Notes: generated by a model not told the origin, from the letters alone. A stretch of 64,000 bases of DNA from Locusta migratoria (GCA_026315105.1 CM048744.1:658195676-658259675), one strand, 5' to 3'; positions 21,450-32,852 are shown, counted from the stretch's first letter. Numbers and translations: made by a program.

Positions 21450-22369
21450 TCTTATCTGTAGATCATTTCTCGCTGATTGTACACGATATAAAACACACAC
21501 ACAGACAGAGAGAGACTGTCGCATGCACACTATTAGGAGTGGTCGCTCATAATGATAGGTCCATTTGGCTGTGTAGGACAGTAATAAGATAAGAACGTAA
21601 GGAAACAGGGGGTTCCGTCACACCAGTCGACACAGCGTTGGCGCGAACAAAAAACGTAGCTGACGAGTACTGTAGGTGACTGCGTGGGAAGCCATTCGTG
21701 GGACGAGGGGTCGAGGAATCGGAATACCGTAGGGGTGTATTTTATTTTATTGGCTATCGTGCCACCGGTCAATCAGTGCGCTCGGGGTTGAGGTTTCCGT
21801 AGTTGGGCGGATGTCAGCGGCTCTTTTGTTTGTCTGGCATTCTGTCGCCCTGCCTCACAACCCAGCCGTCACCGATCACTTACACCCAGCGCTGCTACCC
21901 TGCCTCCACTACAAATTACATCCGGGACACGACCAAGGGGTTTTTTTTTTTTTTTTTTTTTTTTAATTGAACAAATCAAACTGTGACTCATACAGGATAT
22001 TTTTGCTTATTTTATTTTGTCGCCCTCTGCCAGCAACTACTCGGCTACTCACCTGTGTAAAAAAAATGCTTTTTGTTACATTTTTGTGATAATTATTTTT
22101 GTCACCTTTGGGGCACTGTGTTCATAAGGTATCGCCGTTGAGGGCTGAGACAAATTTCTTGTCGGTGATGCCTCTTGCTGCAATCTCAGTACACGCGAAA
22201 GTCTCGCCCAGGGGACCATTATGGAAGCAGTCTCCTGTTGCCTAGTATGTAGTTTCCGGAATTCCAGTATCACGTACTTATAAATACGAGATCAATTTGA
22301 AGGTGTGTAATGAAATATAATTAAATTATTTGTATGTGTCTATGAATGAGCACGAATATAATGCTGTTG
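21450..22369. other. No gene recognised
   Basis: AT-rich to mixed sequence with a poly-T run (21942-21964). ORFs of 79 and 65 codons have no recognisable domain. Confidence 0.45.
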
Positions 22370-22556
22370 CGTGACCCGAGTGGTCTGCGGCACGCTAGTC
22401 ACGGTCTGCACGGTCACTACGGTCGGGGGTTCGAATCCCCCCTCGGGCATGGATATTTGTGCCGTCTTTAGTATTAGCTAGTTCATAAGAAGTTTGTAAG
22501 TTTAGGGACTGATGACCCCGTAGTTAAGTCCCATAAGCTCTACAAACATTTGAACA
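22370..22556 (+). mobile_element. tRNA-derived SINE, subfamily 1, damaged head
   Basis: Head reads GCGTGACCCGAGTGGTCTGC, diverged from consensus. Box B and the rest are intact. Confidence 0.9.
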
Positions 22557-23066
22557 ACACTTTAGCTGTTTGAGCGTGCCAGCGGTAGATGTTTATATTT
22601 TGTTTCTTGCCCAATTACAACATGGGTACCATGAAAACCAAATAGAAAATAAGTTTCGATACTCCTCCTATTATCAGCGTATTACATCGGACACTAACAT
22701 AAATTTCAATTTCAAGGGGTAGGCAAGCAATTTCTTATCACAGCTTTTGGAAATTCGTATGCCAAATTAAAACATGCTTGGCAATGTGAAACCGTGTGCA
22801 GAACACATGACTGTATAAAGACGCTGCAGTTCTCAGCTCAGAGCCAGAGTTATACATCCAGGTTGTACAGAGCTCGCTGGTTGCCACCAAGCAAAGACCG
22901 TGACGGGCATTCAAGCAGTGACAACCTTTCAAATTCCTCAATAAAGAACACCTGTAACAGTCCTTAGTTTTAAAAGAAAAATTAATCTCTTATATAATTT
23001 ACAAGCCAATTGTAAGTTATGGACATATTTCATACTTCTGCTTATCAATAGCACAAAACCGTAACG
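22557..23066. other. No recognised feature
   Basis: No coding region or repeat recognised. Confidence 0.5.
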
Positions 23067-23079
23067 TATACGAGACTTA

Positions 23080-23270
23080 GCCGGCCGCGGTGGCCGAGGG
23101 GACTGAGGCGCTCCAGTCACAGTCTGCACGGCGGTCGGGTGTTCGAATCCCCCCCCTCCGGCATGGATATTTGTGCCGTCCTGAGTATAAGGTAGTTGAT
23201 AAGTAGTTTGTAAGTGTAGGGACTGATGACCCCGTAGTTAAGTCCCATAAGCTTAACAAACATTTGAACA
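23080..23270 (+). mobile_element. tRNA-derived SINE, subfamily 1
   Basis: GCCGGCCGCGGTGGCCGAGG head, box B GTGTTCGAATCC, complete tail. Perfect 13-bp duplication TATACGAGACTTA at 23067-23079 and 23271-23283. An internal deletion (CACGGCGGTCGG) removes about 12 bp before box B. Confidence 0.95.
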
Positions 23271-23369
23271 TATACGAGACTTACCGAAACTAAATAATGA
23301 AAAAAAAAAAAAAAACACTGAACTTTGAAATTCCAGACAAAATAAAATGCCATCGCAATGTACGGTATG

Positions 23370-23569
23370 TAGCCGCGGCGGAGCGGCCGAGCGCATTGAG
23401 GCGCTATGCTACGATGCGCGAGACCGTTCTCTGTCGGGAGTTCGAATCCCCCATCGGGCATGGAGGTTTGTGTCGTCTTTAGTATAAGGTAGTTCATACG
23501 TTGTTTGTAAGTTTAGGGACTGATGACCCCGCAGTTAAGTCCCTTAAGCTCTACAAACATTTGAACATT
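23370..23569 (+). mobile_element. tRNA-derived SINE, subfamily 2
   Basis: GCCGCGGCGGAGCGGCCGAG head, box B GAGTTCGAATCC, tail ending CTCTACAAACATTTGAACA. Flanked by TGTACGGTAT and TGTGCGGTAT. Confidence 0.93.
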
Positions 23570-23579
23570 TGTGCGGTAT

Positions 23580-24391
23580 ATTGTACATACAAATTAATAT
23601 TGTGCGGCTGCTTGCCGGACATAAATGTAGAATTGTAACTCGTGAAAACCATGAAAAACATAAATTAGGATGTGTAGAGCAGTTTAACTAACCTGCGCCG
23701 TTTTGCATTCTCCCCAAGGGATTTTAATGAGTTACAGAATTTTCGCAGTAGGTTGAGGATATCTTGGGGCTAAATAAAGGCTTCATTTCATCACAGTCGG
23801 CTGAGAAAAACAAAAGATATCGTAACTAAAATTTTAATTCTTGATCATCGTGTCGGTCTGTATTAGTGGTTTCCAATCTGTGGTTCGCGGACCAAAAGTG
23901 GTTTGCAAGAGCTAAGATATGGTTCGCGAAAGATAGAGCATTTTTTATTCACTTTAAATTATCAGTTCCGTGTTACGCGGTTGGACGATCTTACTAGTGT
24001 ACACGATAACTTCGCAACTTCAATGGTGACAACAGAAGTTCATAACGGAATGAATTCCAAAATGATAGAATTAGTAAGAGCGCATTTCAATCCATTTTAT
24101 TGGGCAGTTTTGTTGAATAACGGTTTCTTGATCGAAAACAAACACAGGAATCCATTGAAAATTAGATATGTTTTCATTATTAACGTACAAAACGTATGTA
24201 GATTTACGGTACCTGTCCCGCTTGAAGCCAAGTGGTCAGTATATGTGCAATGTCTATCCTTTAAACAACGTTACAGTTGGCAGAATTTTTTCTGTTATGT
24301 AGCAGGGATAAAGCCTTCTGATTTGTACTGCTAAGCTATGATTGAAACCTACTGACCAAATTGCCGAGGCAAAGGTAAGTAAGTCACTTAG
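23580..24391. other. No gene supported
   Basis: A 143-codon open frame (23903-24334, plus) is the longest non-repeat frame in this part of the window. I see no domain, signal peptide or similarity. Confidence 0.3.
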
Positions 24392-24399
24392 CAATTTTC

Positions 24400-24566
24400 A
24401 AAATGTTGAAATGTTTATGAAGCTTATGCGACTTAACTGCGGGGTCATCAGTCCCTAAACTTACAAACTACTTATGAACTATCTTATACTAAAGACAGCA
24501 CAAACATCCATGCCCGAGGGGGGGATTCGAACCCCCGACGGGGAACGGCCTCGCGCATCGCAGCAT
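24400..24566 (-). mobile_element. SINE subfamily 2, tail half, split by an RTE LINE
   Basis: Reverse-strand SINE tail, box B and part of the head. The remainder of the head is at 27870-27906, on the far side of the RTE element. SINE-flanking CAATTTTC occurs at 24392-24399 and 27907-27914, probably the SINE's own target-site duplication. Confidence 0.92.
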
Positions 24567-27500
24567 GTTGTTGTTGTTATGGTCTTCAGTCCGGAGACTG
24601 GTTTGATGCAGCTCTCCACAATACCCTATCCTGAGCAAGCCTCTTCATCTCCACATAAGAACGACAACCTACATCTGTCTGAATCTGCTTACTGTATCCA
24701 TCTCTTGGTCTTCCCCAGCGATTTTTTCCCCACACACTTCCCTCCAACGCTAAATTAACAATTCCTTGATGTCTAACAATGTGTCCTACCAATCTATCCC
24801 TTCTTTTAGTCAAGGTATGCCAGAAATTCCTTTTCTCCCCAATTCTGTTCAGTACCTCCTCATTAGTTACGCGATCCACCCACCTAATCTTCAGCATTCT
24901 TCTGTAGCACCATATTTCAAAAGCCTCAATCCTCTTCCTGTCCGCACTGTTTATCGTCCATGTCTCACTCCCATACAAGGCAACACTCCATACAAATGCC
25001 CTCAGAAAGGACTTCCTTAGGCCTAAATCAATATTCGATGTTAACAAATTTCTCTTTTTCAAAAACGCTTTTCTACCCGTTGCCATTCTGCATTTTATAT
25101 CCTCTGTACTGCGACCATCATTTGTTATTTTACTGCCCAAGTAACAAAACTCATCTACCTCCTTTATTGCTTCGTTTCCCAATCTAATTCCTTCAGCATC
25201 ACCTGATTTTCTTACACTGCACTCCATTACCCTAGTTTTGCTCTTGTTAATGTTCATCTTATATGCACCTTTCAGCACACTGTCCATTCCATTCAATTGC
25301 TCTTCCAGGTCCTTTGCTGTATCTGACAGAATTACTATGTCATCGGCAAAACGCAATGTTTTTAATTCATCCCCCTGAACTTTTATTCCTTCACCAAATT
25401 TCTCCTTGCTTTCCTTTATAGCTTGTTCAATGTACAAATTGAATAGCATTGGAGAAAGGCTACAACCCTGACTCACTCCCTCCCCAACCACTGCATCCCT
25501 TTCATGCCCTTCAACTCTGACAACCGCTGTCTGGTTTTTGTACAAGTTGTAAATAACCTTACGCTCCCTATAATTTACTCCTGCTTTTTTCAGAACTTTA
25601 AAGAGTTTATTCCAATCAACATTGTCAAAAGCCTTCTCCAAATCTACAAAAGCTAGAAATGTAGATTTGCCTTTTCTTAATCTATCTTCTAGGATAAGCC
25701 GTAAAGTGAGTATTGCCTCCCGTGTTCCTACATTTCTCCTGAACCCAAACTGATCTTTCCCGAGGTCGGCTTCTACCAGCTTTTCTATCCTTCTGTATAT
25801 AATTCGCATTAATATTTTGCAACCATGACTTATTAGACTGATGGTTCTGTAGTTTTCACACCTGTCTGCACCTGCTTTCTTAGGGATGGGGATTATTACA
25901 TTTTTCTTAAAGTCTGAGGGTATTTCACCTGTCTCATACATCTTACACACCAGGTGAAACAATTTTGTCATGGCTGGTTCTCTCAGAGACTTCAGTAGCT
26001 CTGAGGGAATATCATCTATTCCAGGGGCCTTGTTTCGACTTAGGTCTTTCAGGGCTCTGTCAAATTCTTCTCTCAGTACAGTATCTCCTATTTCATCTTC
26101 ATCTACATCCTCTTCCCTTCCTACAATATTGTCTCGAAGTTCATTTCCTTTGTAGTGCCCCTCTATATATTCTTTCCACCTTTCAACTTTCCCTTCTTTG
26201 CTGAGAACTGGTTTTCCATCAGTGTCCTTGATATTCATAGAGCTGTTTTTCTTATCTCCAAATGTTTCTTTTATTTTCCTGTAGGCTGTATCTATTTTTC
26301 CCCCATTTATACATTCTTCTACATCCTTGCATTTGCCTTCTAGCCACTCCTGCTTAGCCATTTTGCACTTCCTGACAATCTCATTTCTTAGTCGTCTGTA
26401 CTCCATTTTGCCTGTTTCATTTACTGCATTTTTATATTTTCTCCTTTCATTGATTAAACTCAGTATCTCCTGTGATATCCAAGGATTTTTTGTAGGTCTT
26501 TCCTTCCTACCTATTTTGTCCTGTGCTACCTTCACTATTTCATCTCTCAATTTTACCCATTCCTCCTCTACTGTTTTATTTCCCCCCGTTTCTGTCAATT
26601 GTTGCCTAAAGCTCCCTCTGAAATTTTTAAGAACCTCAGGTTCCTTCAATTTATCCAGGTCCCATCTCCTTATTTTCCTACCTTTTTTTAGTTTCTTTAG
26701 TTTCAGCCTACAGTTCATAACCAACAAGTTATGGTCAGAGTCTATATCTGCCCCTGGGTATGTCTTACACTGTAGAACCTGATTCCGAAATCTATGTCTT
26801 ACCATTATAAAATCTATCTGATATCTTCCGGTGTCTCCTGGTCTCTTCCATGTATACAACCTTCTTTTGTGATTCTTGAACCAGGTGTTTGTTATAACTA
26901 AATTATGTTCTGTGCAAAATTCTACCAGGCGGCTTCCTCTTTCATTCCTTTTGCCCAGACCATATTCACCTACTATCTTCCCTTCACTTCCTTGTCCTAC
27001 TACCGAATTCCAGTCTCCCATAACAATTAAGTTTTCCTCTCCCTTAATTGTCTGAATAATTTCCTTTAGCTCCTCATATATTTCTTCGATTTCCTCATCA
27101 TCGGCTGAGCTAGTTGGCATATAAACCTGTACTACTGTTGTCGGTGTTGGCTTCGTATCTATCTTGACAATGATAATGCGATCACTGTGCTGGTCATAGT
27201 AGTTTACCCGCATTCCTATTTTCTTATTCATTATCAATCCTACTCCTGTGATACCCCCAACTGATTTTGTATTTATAATCCTGTACTCACCTGACCAGAA
27301 ATCCTGTTCATCCTGCCACCGAACTTCACTAATCCCCACTACATCTAACTTCAACCTATCCATTTCCCTTTTTAAATTTTCTAATTTTCCTACTCGATTA
27401 AGGGATCTAACATTCCACGCTCCGACCCGTAGAATGCCAGTATTGTCTTTCCTGATGATCGCATCCTCCTGAGTAGTCCCCGCCCGGAGATCCGAATGGG

Positions 27501-27857
27501 GGACTATTTTACCTCCGGAATATTTTACCCGAGAGGAAGCCATCATCATATGTTCATACAGTAGAGCTGCATGTCCTCGGGAAAGGTAACGGCTGTAGTT
27601 TCCTCTTGCTTTCAGCCGTTCGCAGTAGCTGTGTGGCAAGCCACATTAGCTGATGTTACAAGGCCAGCTCAGTCAATCATCCAGACTGTTGCCCCTGTAA
27701 CTACTGAAGAGGCTGCTGCCCCTCTTCAGGAACCACACGTTTGTCTGGCCTCTCCACAGATACCCCTCCGCTGTGGTTGTACCTACGGTACGGCTATCTG
27801 TATCGTTGAGGCACGCAAGTCACCCCACCTCGGCAATGTCTGTGGTTCATGGGAGTG
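24567..27857 (-). mobile_element. Full-length RTE-clade LINE with target-site duplication
   Basis: 3,291-bp non-LTR retrotransposon in minus orientation. A perfect 12-bp target-site duplication GCATCGCAGCAT flanks it (24555-24566 and 27858-27869), and both copies lie within the head of a subfamily 2 SINE. The 3' end is a short (AAC)n-type tail (24567-24577 as GTTGTTGTTGT), as RTE elements have. A 218-bp leader precedes the ORF. Length and structure agree with full-length RTE elements (about 3.2-3.3 kb). Confidence 0.95.
24586..27639 (-). CDS. RTE retrotransposon endonuclease/reverse transcriptase (1017 aa)
   Basis: Uninterrupted single ORF. The N-terminal apurinic/apyrimidinic-type endonuclease occupies about residues 70-310: WNVRS (75-79), SEVRW (104-108) with the catalytic Glu, YMPTS (173-177), GDWN (208-211), QIDFI (274-278) and the terminal SDH (301-303). 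All expected active-site landmarks are present. The reverse transcriptase spans about 575-860: FVDLEKAFD (664-672, block A Asp), GVSQGCSLSP (721-730), FADD (764-767, block C), followed by a C-terminal region with LYGSETW and WGRPR. The endonuclease nicks target DNA and the RT copies the element RNA at the nick. The true start may be at Met31-33, which precedes the first conserved sequence. By reading alone it looks coding-competent. Confidence 0.93.
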   Translation of the reverse strand: MPHSYCERLKARGNYSRYLSRGHAALLYEHMMMASSRVKYSGGKIVPHSDLRAGTTQEDAIIRKDNTGILRVGAWNVRSLNRVGKLENLKREMDRLKLDVVGISEVRWQDEQDFWSGEYRIINTKSVGGITGVGLIMNKKIGMRVNYYDQHSDRIIIVKIDTKPTPTTVVQVYMPTSSADDEEIEEIYEELKEIIQTIKGEENLIVMGDWNSVVGQGSEGKIVGEYGLGKRNERGSRLVEFCTEHNLVITNTWFKNHKRRLYTWKRPGDTGRYQIDFIMVRHRFRNQVLQCKTYPGADIDSDHNLLVMNCRLKLKKLKKGRKIRRWDLDKLKEPEVLKNFRGSFRQQLTETGGNKTVEEEWVKLRDEIVKVAQDKIGRKERPTKNPWISQEILSLINERRKYKNAVNETGKMEYRRLRNEIVRKCKMAKQEWLEGKCKDVEECINGGKIDTAYRKIKETFGDKKNSSMNIKDTDGKPVLSKEGKVERWKEYIEGHYKGNELRDNIVGREEDVDEDEIGDTVLREEFDRALKDLSRNKAPGIDDIPSELLKSLREPAMTKLFHLVCKMYETGEIPSDFKKNVIIPIPKKAGADRCENYRTISLISHGCKILMRIIYRRIEKLVEADLGKDQFGFRRNVGTREAILTLRLILEDRLRKGKSTFLAFVDLEKAFDNVDWNKLFKVLKKAGVNYRERKVIYNLYKNQTAVVRVEGHERDAVVGEGVSQGCSLSPMLFNLYIEQAIKESKEKFGEGIKVQGDELKTLRFADDIVILSDTAKDLEEQLNGMDSVLKGAYKMNINKSKTRVMECSVRKSGDAEGIRLGNEAIKEVDEFCYLGSKITNDGRSTEDIKCRMATGRKAFLKKRNLLTSNIDLGLRKSFLRAFVWSVALYGSETWTINSADRKRIEAFEIWCYRRMLKIRWVDRVTNEEVLNRIGEKRNFWHTLTKRRDRLVGHIVRHQGIVNLALEGSVWGKNRWGRPRDGYSKQIQTDVGCRSYVEMKRLAQDRVLWRAASNQSPD

Positions 27858-27869
27858 GCATCGCAGCAT

Positions 27870-27906
27870 AGCGCCTCAATTCGCTCGGCCGCTCCGTCGC
27901 GGCAAA
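27870..27906 (-). mobile_element. SINE subfamily 2, head remnant beyond the RTE insertion
   Basis: AGCGCCTCAATTCGCTCGGC and following bases are the complement of the SINE 5' head, continuing the copy at 24400-24566. Confidence 0.9.
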
Positions 27907-27914
27907 CAATTTTC

Positions 27915-28725
27915 TGTGGCTTGCACAATGAAAAGCGTTTTGTATCTTCGTTGAGCGTTAACAGATTATATTGTTATGCTTGCCTATAATAGCTGGGTCA
28001 CGCAGTCATCTAGGCGCAATATTTGAGTGCCCCGGAACCTATTAATGCAGTGAATGGCGGCCCTATTATTCGCAGCGGAAAAGCCAACAGAGTTTGCGCC
28101 AGAAATCGCCGCTGCTGCCCCCTGGCGCCAAGTGCAGGTACCAGTGTCCCCGTGCTGAAAGCCGGCAAAAACGACGAACGGCCAGCGAGTAGCGCTGTCA
28201 AGCCGTCACCGCGGCCATTGTTCTGCGATGTCAGATAAAACAGCTCGCAATTGTGGCTGCCAACAGCTGTGGACGCGTGCTGCGACAAAACGCATGCGAA
28301 GATTGCAGGTTTCTCTTTTTATTCAGCCGCCCATGCCGATGTCGTTTCATGTATCCCGCTTAACGTGCCTCACTAGTCCGCATGAGTGCGCTGTGTACCT
28401 CCACAACGTATGTTTATATGTTACACACAAGCGGTGAGTGAGGAGACTAGGTACATACTTTGAGGGGCGCACCACTGATGATCCGGAACAAAATATCTTA
28501 ACCCGCGAGAACTCGCGCCTTTAAAAGTTACGCAATCGATCACGTGTATAGCATTTTTCTGACAGTCAAAGAACAATTTGTTATGTACTTAATATGGCTA
28601 AATAAGTATTTCTAGTTACGTTTATAAGAAAACACGCAAATGTGACCATTTAAAGAAAAAAGAAAAAAAAAGGTAAAATGCCGATTGCATTAAAATTACT
28701 GTGAGCAAAATGCTCACAGCGCAAG
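27915..28725. other. CpG-rich patch, no gene identified
   Basis: 28015-28300 is GC- and CpG-enriched with ORFs on both strands (92 codons minus, 71 plus). No splice site of the quality seen at 1346 and no recognisable domain. Confidence 0.35.
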
Positions 28726-28737
28726 TGCTCCCGGGTT

Positions 28738-28935
28738 GCCGGCCGCGGTGGCCGAGGAGACTGAGGCGCTCCAGTCACGGTCTGCACGGCTACTACGGTT
28801 GGGGGTTCGAATACCCCCTCGGGCAAGTATATTTGTGCCGTCCTTAGTGTTAGCTAGTTCGTAAGCAGTTTGTAAGTTTTGGGGGCTGATGACCCCGTAG
28901 TAAGTCCCATAAGCTATACAAACATTTGAAACATT
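28738..28935 (+). mobile_element. tRNA-derived SINE, subfamily 1
   Basis: Complete copy; perfect 12-bp duplication TGCTCCCGGGTT at 28726-28737 and 28936-28947. Box B is GGTTCGAATAC. Confidence 0.95.
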
Positions 28936-28947
28936 TGCTCCCGGGTT

Positions 28948-30295
28948 AATAAACAATACCCTTTTTTTGTTTCCGGATAAACCAATGAAAACAAGTAGAA
29001 ACGGGAAAGGTGCAGGTGACAGTAAATTAAGGTACTGTTACATTACTGTTTAATTGTGTTTCCTCGCAGATGATCAAACAGTTCACCGTCAAATTCACAG
29101 CATTTTGCTGCTCTTGTAGACAGGTGTGTTGTCTAATGCGGCCAACCGTCCCGGATTCTGCGGAACTGTTTTTTTGGACTCGACCCGCATTGGGATAATT
29201 ACTGAAAATGTTCCGAAAATTGTCAAAAGTGTCCCGCATTCCAGTAATTTTAAAGTTGTTGGTCTAAGAGCACAAGCCGAAACTATTTGTGTACGGCACG
29301 CTATGTCATACTGCCTGCAAGTCAACTTCACAGTGCATCATTTACGTATAAATAATATTTTTACGTAAAATACAAATAGAAAAATACGAAAAACATCATC
29401 TGACTGTTTCAAAGTGACAAATTCGCTAGCAGTGAAAGTAGTTTTTATTTTAAGCTGGTACTGCGTTTGGTGATAGGAAGACTTATTAAAAAATTCTTTT
29501 TGGCATATTTTGTGTGCCTTCGTAAGTATGTTTCAATATTTGCAATGGAATATTTTTCGATTCTCAAAGTGGCATACATGACGTCATATACCACAGTCTG
29601 TAAAAACACGTACTTAATATCTGACATGCAAATACAATATCAGCATTCATCTTACTTCCAAGACAAAAAAAGTGGTGAATTTGGAAAATGCAATAACGAA
29701 AGTGAGTGAGCATCGCATGTGGTAAGGCACAGTTAAACTCTGCACTTCATAGAAAGAACTTTATAATAGAGCAGTTCAAATGGTTTGCAAAAGTAGTTTT
29801 TATCAAATTTAATTCGATGTTATCGCAAAACATAATTCTTTGGTCGGAGTAAGCTACTTAACAATATGTGTGGAGCACTATGCTCTTAGAGAGGGCACAA
29901 ATAATAGTACAGACCACGAAGGTGATGGGAAAAACGTAACGGAGAAAGAATATGTAAAAATTGTCTCACTCAAATATTCAAAATCGGCGCATGAGAAAAT
30001 ATTTATGAACTGTAGACAATGATTGAAAAATAAGATTAAAACTTCACTCATGTTAGATACGTAAATGAGTACGCCTACTCTGTTCGCCTGAATTTCTTTC
30101 CTAGTTTCAGAGTAACTGGAACAATGAGTCACGTGATCTTAGTCCTTCTCCACATTCTCGAAGTGTCCCACATTGAGTTTTGAACAATTTGATCGTCTTA
30201 GTGTTGCCGATGGTGTGTTTTAGTCCAACGGCAATTGTTGTCTGACGGTAAGGAATATTTGTTTAGGAGGAAATGCGCAACACGAACAAACGCGC
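28948..30295. other. No gene supported
   Basis: AT-rich. The 29140-29260 stretch repeatedly encodes short cysteine/proline-containing peptides on both strands but shows no consistent frame. A TGACGTCA lies at 29579-29586. Confidence 0.4.
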
Positions 30296-30318
30296 GTACA
30301 CACATACATACACACACT

Positions 30319-30365
<47 letters not shown>

Positions 30366-30373
30366 ACACACAC
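30296..30373 (+). repeat. (CA)n microsatellite
   Basis: About 75 bp of imperfect CA repeat, giving a spurious His-Thr ORF. Confidence 0.95.
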
Positions 30374-31079
30374 TTACACTTCATCCATCTTAGCATACTG
30401 TCTTGTTTTGGTTAGTTTTGTTACTTTGCTTTCGTTGTCATGTAACTTACTTCATATGAAACTACTGAGGGCCAGTCAGAGCATTCACAGGATCACTTCA
30501 TTGCTCGACTTGTTATGACTATCAGACTGCTGCCAGTCTCTTTTCTCAGCAACGCGTAGACTAGCAAGTTAAAGAAAAAGGCAGGAAGATTAAATTTGCC
30601 GTCGACATCGTAGCCATTGGTTATGGTATCAAGATTAAATCTGTCTACGGTCTCCTTCAGGAATAACATGCCAACAAGAGGTATAAAATAAATCAATAAA
30701 AAATAAAAACCAATAATAAGTAAAGTAAGAAGTAGCAGCAATCTCGAAAATTTAAGCTTGTATGTTTGTGCAGTCAAACGACGCGGCCGTGCCTTAATAC
30801 AGGCAAACTGACATCAAAACAGTTGTCAGGAGGTGCATGATGTGATCGCACCTGACACTCGACGATACCAGCTGTCATGTTGTGACTCCTACATCACCAC
30901 AGACAAGTGAATTATTCTCGGTTTACTAATGTCAACAGGCCTGACGACGATCTACTGTGCCATGGAAACTTGGTGCTTGGCAAAAATCTAAATATTTTTT
31001 GTTTACTTCAGGGAAAACTCTCTACAGTAGATGCCAGATTTTTGCGACATAATTACAGTAACAATTACCGGATTTTTTC
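30374..31079. other. No gene supported
   Basis: A 94-codon minus-strand frame at 30493-30777 has a hydrophobic stretch, but AT-rich DNA produces these by chance. Confidence 0.35.
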
Positions 31080-31560
31080 CTTTTGTTCCTTTGCGTATAT
31101 TGTGAAACCTTGCTTCTCGCCGAACTTCATGATTATAAGTCAACGGTATGTATCCCACATAAAAAATTTAGAATTGCGGACTGCTCTGCCGTCACTGGTG
31201 TTCGCCTCTGGAACAAGCCGCCCTGCTCTCTTCGCACAATTGAGTCTTTTGCTGCGATCAAGAAAAAGATGTTCCACTTGCTTCTCTCATCCTCTCAGAT
31301 ATTTCCCCAACAAAACTCACTTTTGCGGGCAAATTTTTGTGTCTAATACTAAAACCAATACTCCTCTCCGGGTCATTTCTCTTCTTTCTTCCTTCATAAA
31401 TCTCGCAACTGCATATTCCGTTAGTTTTCCTTATCTGGTTATTACACTCATTTTTCTCTCCCTCTTGCATCCGTTTCTCCACGACCTTGCTGCTGGCAGC
31501 CGTACTTATGCTACCGCATTGTAAACCTGATTTTTTTGTCGTATGTTTTTTTTATCTGTA
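31080..31560 (+). mobile_element. LINE C-terminal fragment (CR1/Jockey-like)
   Basis: The plus-strand frame at 31083-31346 encodes a terminal LINE block: IPHKKFRIADCS...GVRLWNKPP...SLRTIESFAAIKKKM, corresponding to the common '(A/S)LWNSLP...SLSSFK..LK' end of CR1/Jockey-type LINEs. The overlapping 205-codon frame (30907-31524) is a shadow of this. Confidence 0.55.
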
Positions 31561-32188
31561 CTTTTTGAAACTTATAATTTTCCTAGATTTACTGTAATAT
31601 TGGCAATAGAAAACATGTAGAACGCCTGACTGGGTGTAACAGAAAGCCTGAAGGCTAAGGCACGAATGTGAAATTGATAATCTACTCGTTGCTGAGGAAA
31701 AAAAAAGAGGGGGGGGGGGTCAAAATAATCGGAGAGACATGAGTAAAGACGGACAACAGTGATTGCTTTTAACGACGTACTGGTTACAACTGCGTAATCT
31801 AAAGGTACGATCAAAATCATATATAAACTCTATATTTTAAAAATCGCATATTGCAGCTTCTCGTACATAACGGCGTATTTTCATTACATTCATTTCGGAG
31901 ATGTAATTCGGCTATAACGTTCAGCATTCCTGTTTGTTGCGTAGTCTACAGACTGATAACAACAACACAATGCTTATTTTCAAGCTCTCGTTCTTTCTGC
32001 AAATTGCACGTTTCAAATTAATACTATGTACTCTTCCTTGTTCTGATCGGTAGCAGTCAGACGGCTTCGTGGCGAGCTAATTTGCAGACGTTTGATGCTA
32101 GTTGTGCAACGTTCTATAGCCTGGTATTGATTGCACTGCCGTGGGCTTTCTCATAGAGCTGTGTTGTGCTATGACGCAATCTGTATTA
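31561..32188. other. No recognised feature
   Basis: AT-rich, with a G run at 31709-31719. Nothing recognised. Confidence 0.45.
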
Positions 32189-32852
32189 CAACCTCTGACA
32201 ATGAAGTTCAGTGAGTAGTCCTGTAACATTAACGTAGATCAACTATGTACTATAGTTACCTTAGTGTCTTTAGATGTAGTCACCTGAAATAACTATGCAC
32301 CGCTTAGGTCTGTAATACATGTCCTTGGCACTTTGCACGGAGTCTTCCTTTGGGGCGGTGTTCAAAAGCCTCCCCACGTTTCGTCGGATGTCATTAATAT
32401 CGTCAAATCTCTTTCCTTTCAAAGCGAGTCTGAGTCGAGGGAACAGCAAGAAGTCAGGAGGATTGAGATCCGGCGAGTATGGTGGAAGTTGAAGTTGCAT
32501 CACCCCTTTTTTTTCGAGGACCTGTTTGCGATATCGGCTGTGTGTGGACGAGCATTGTCGTTCAACTTGAACATCCACCATACTGGCTTCTTGCTACTCC
32601 CTTGACTCAAACTCGCTTTGTAAGGAAAGAGATTTGACGATATTCCTCACATCCAACGAAACGTGACGAGGCTTTGGAACACTATCCCAGAGGAAGATTT
32701 CGTGCAAAGTTTCCAGGACATGTATCGCAGAGCTCAGCGGTGCATAGTTATGGGATGAGACTACTTGTAAGGACAGTAAGGTAACCAAAGTTCATAGTTC
32801 ATCTACGTTAATATTACGGGAAGATTCACCGAACTTTATTGTCAGAGGTTTT
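32189..32852. mobile_element. Palindromic mariner: two inverted 3' ends
   Basis: Outer arms ACCTCTGACAATGAAGTTC (left) and GAACTTTATTGTCAGAGGTT (right) are terminal inverted repeats. Inside, the left half (minus strand, 32270-32581) encodes a mariner transposase C-terminus with YSPDLNPPDF and LALKGKRFDDI. The right half (plus, about 32620-32760) encodes a shorter copy of the same C-terminus. The two 3' halves face outward and share no complete transposase. Arms are homologous over most of their length. Confidence 0.85.

Noticed and set aside
23903..24334. 143-codon plus-strand ORF as a gene
   Set aside because: No recognisable domain, AT-rich composition, no supporting context; left as an unsupported open frame.
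24586..26782. Several plus-strand ORFs opposite the RTE ORF
   Set aside because: Shadow frames antisense to the 1017-codon RTE ORF.
30273..30518. ORF with alternating His-Thr
   Set aside because: Translation of a CA microsatellite.
30907..31524. 205-codon ORF as a host gene
   Set aside because: Overlaps a LINE C-terminal block in another frame; the amino-acid composition is random-like.
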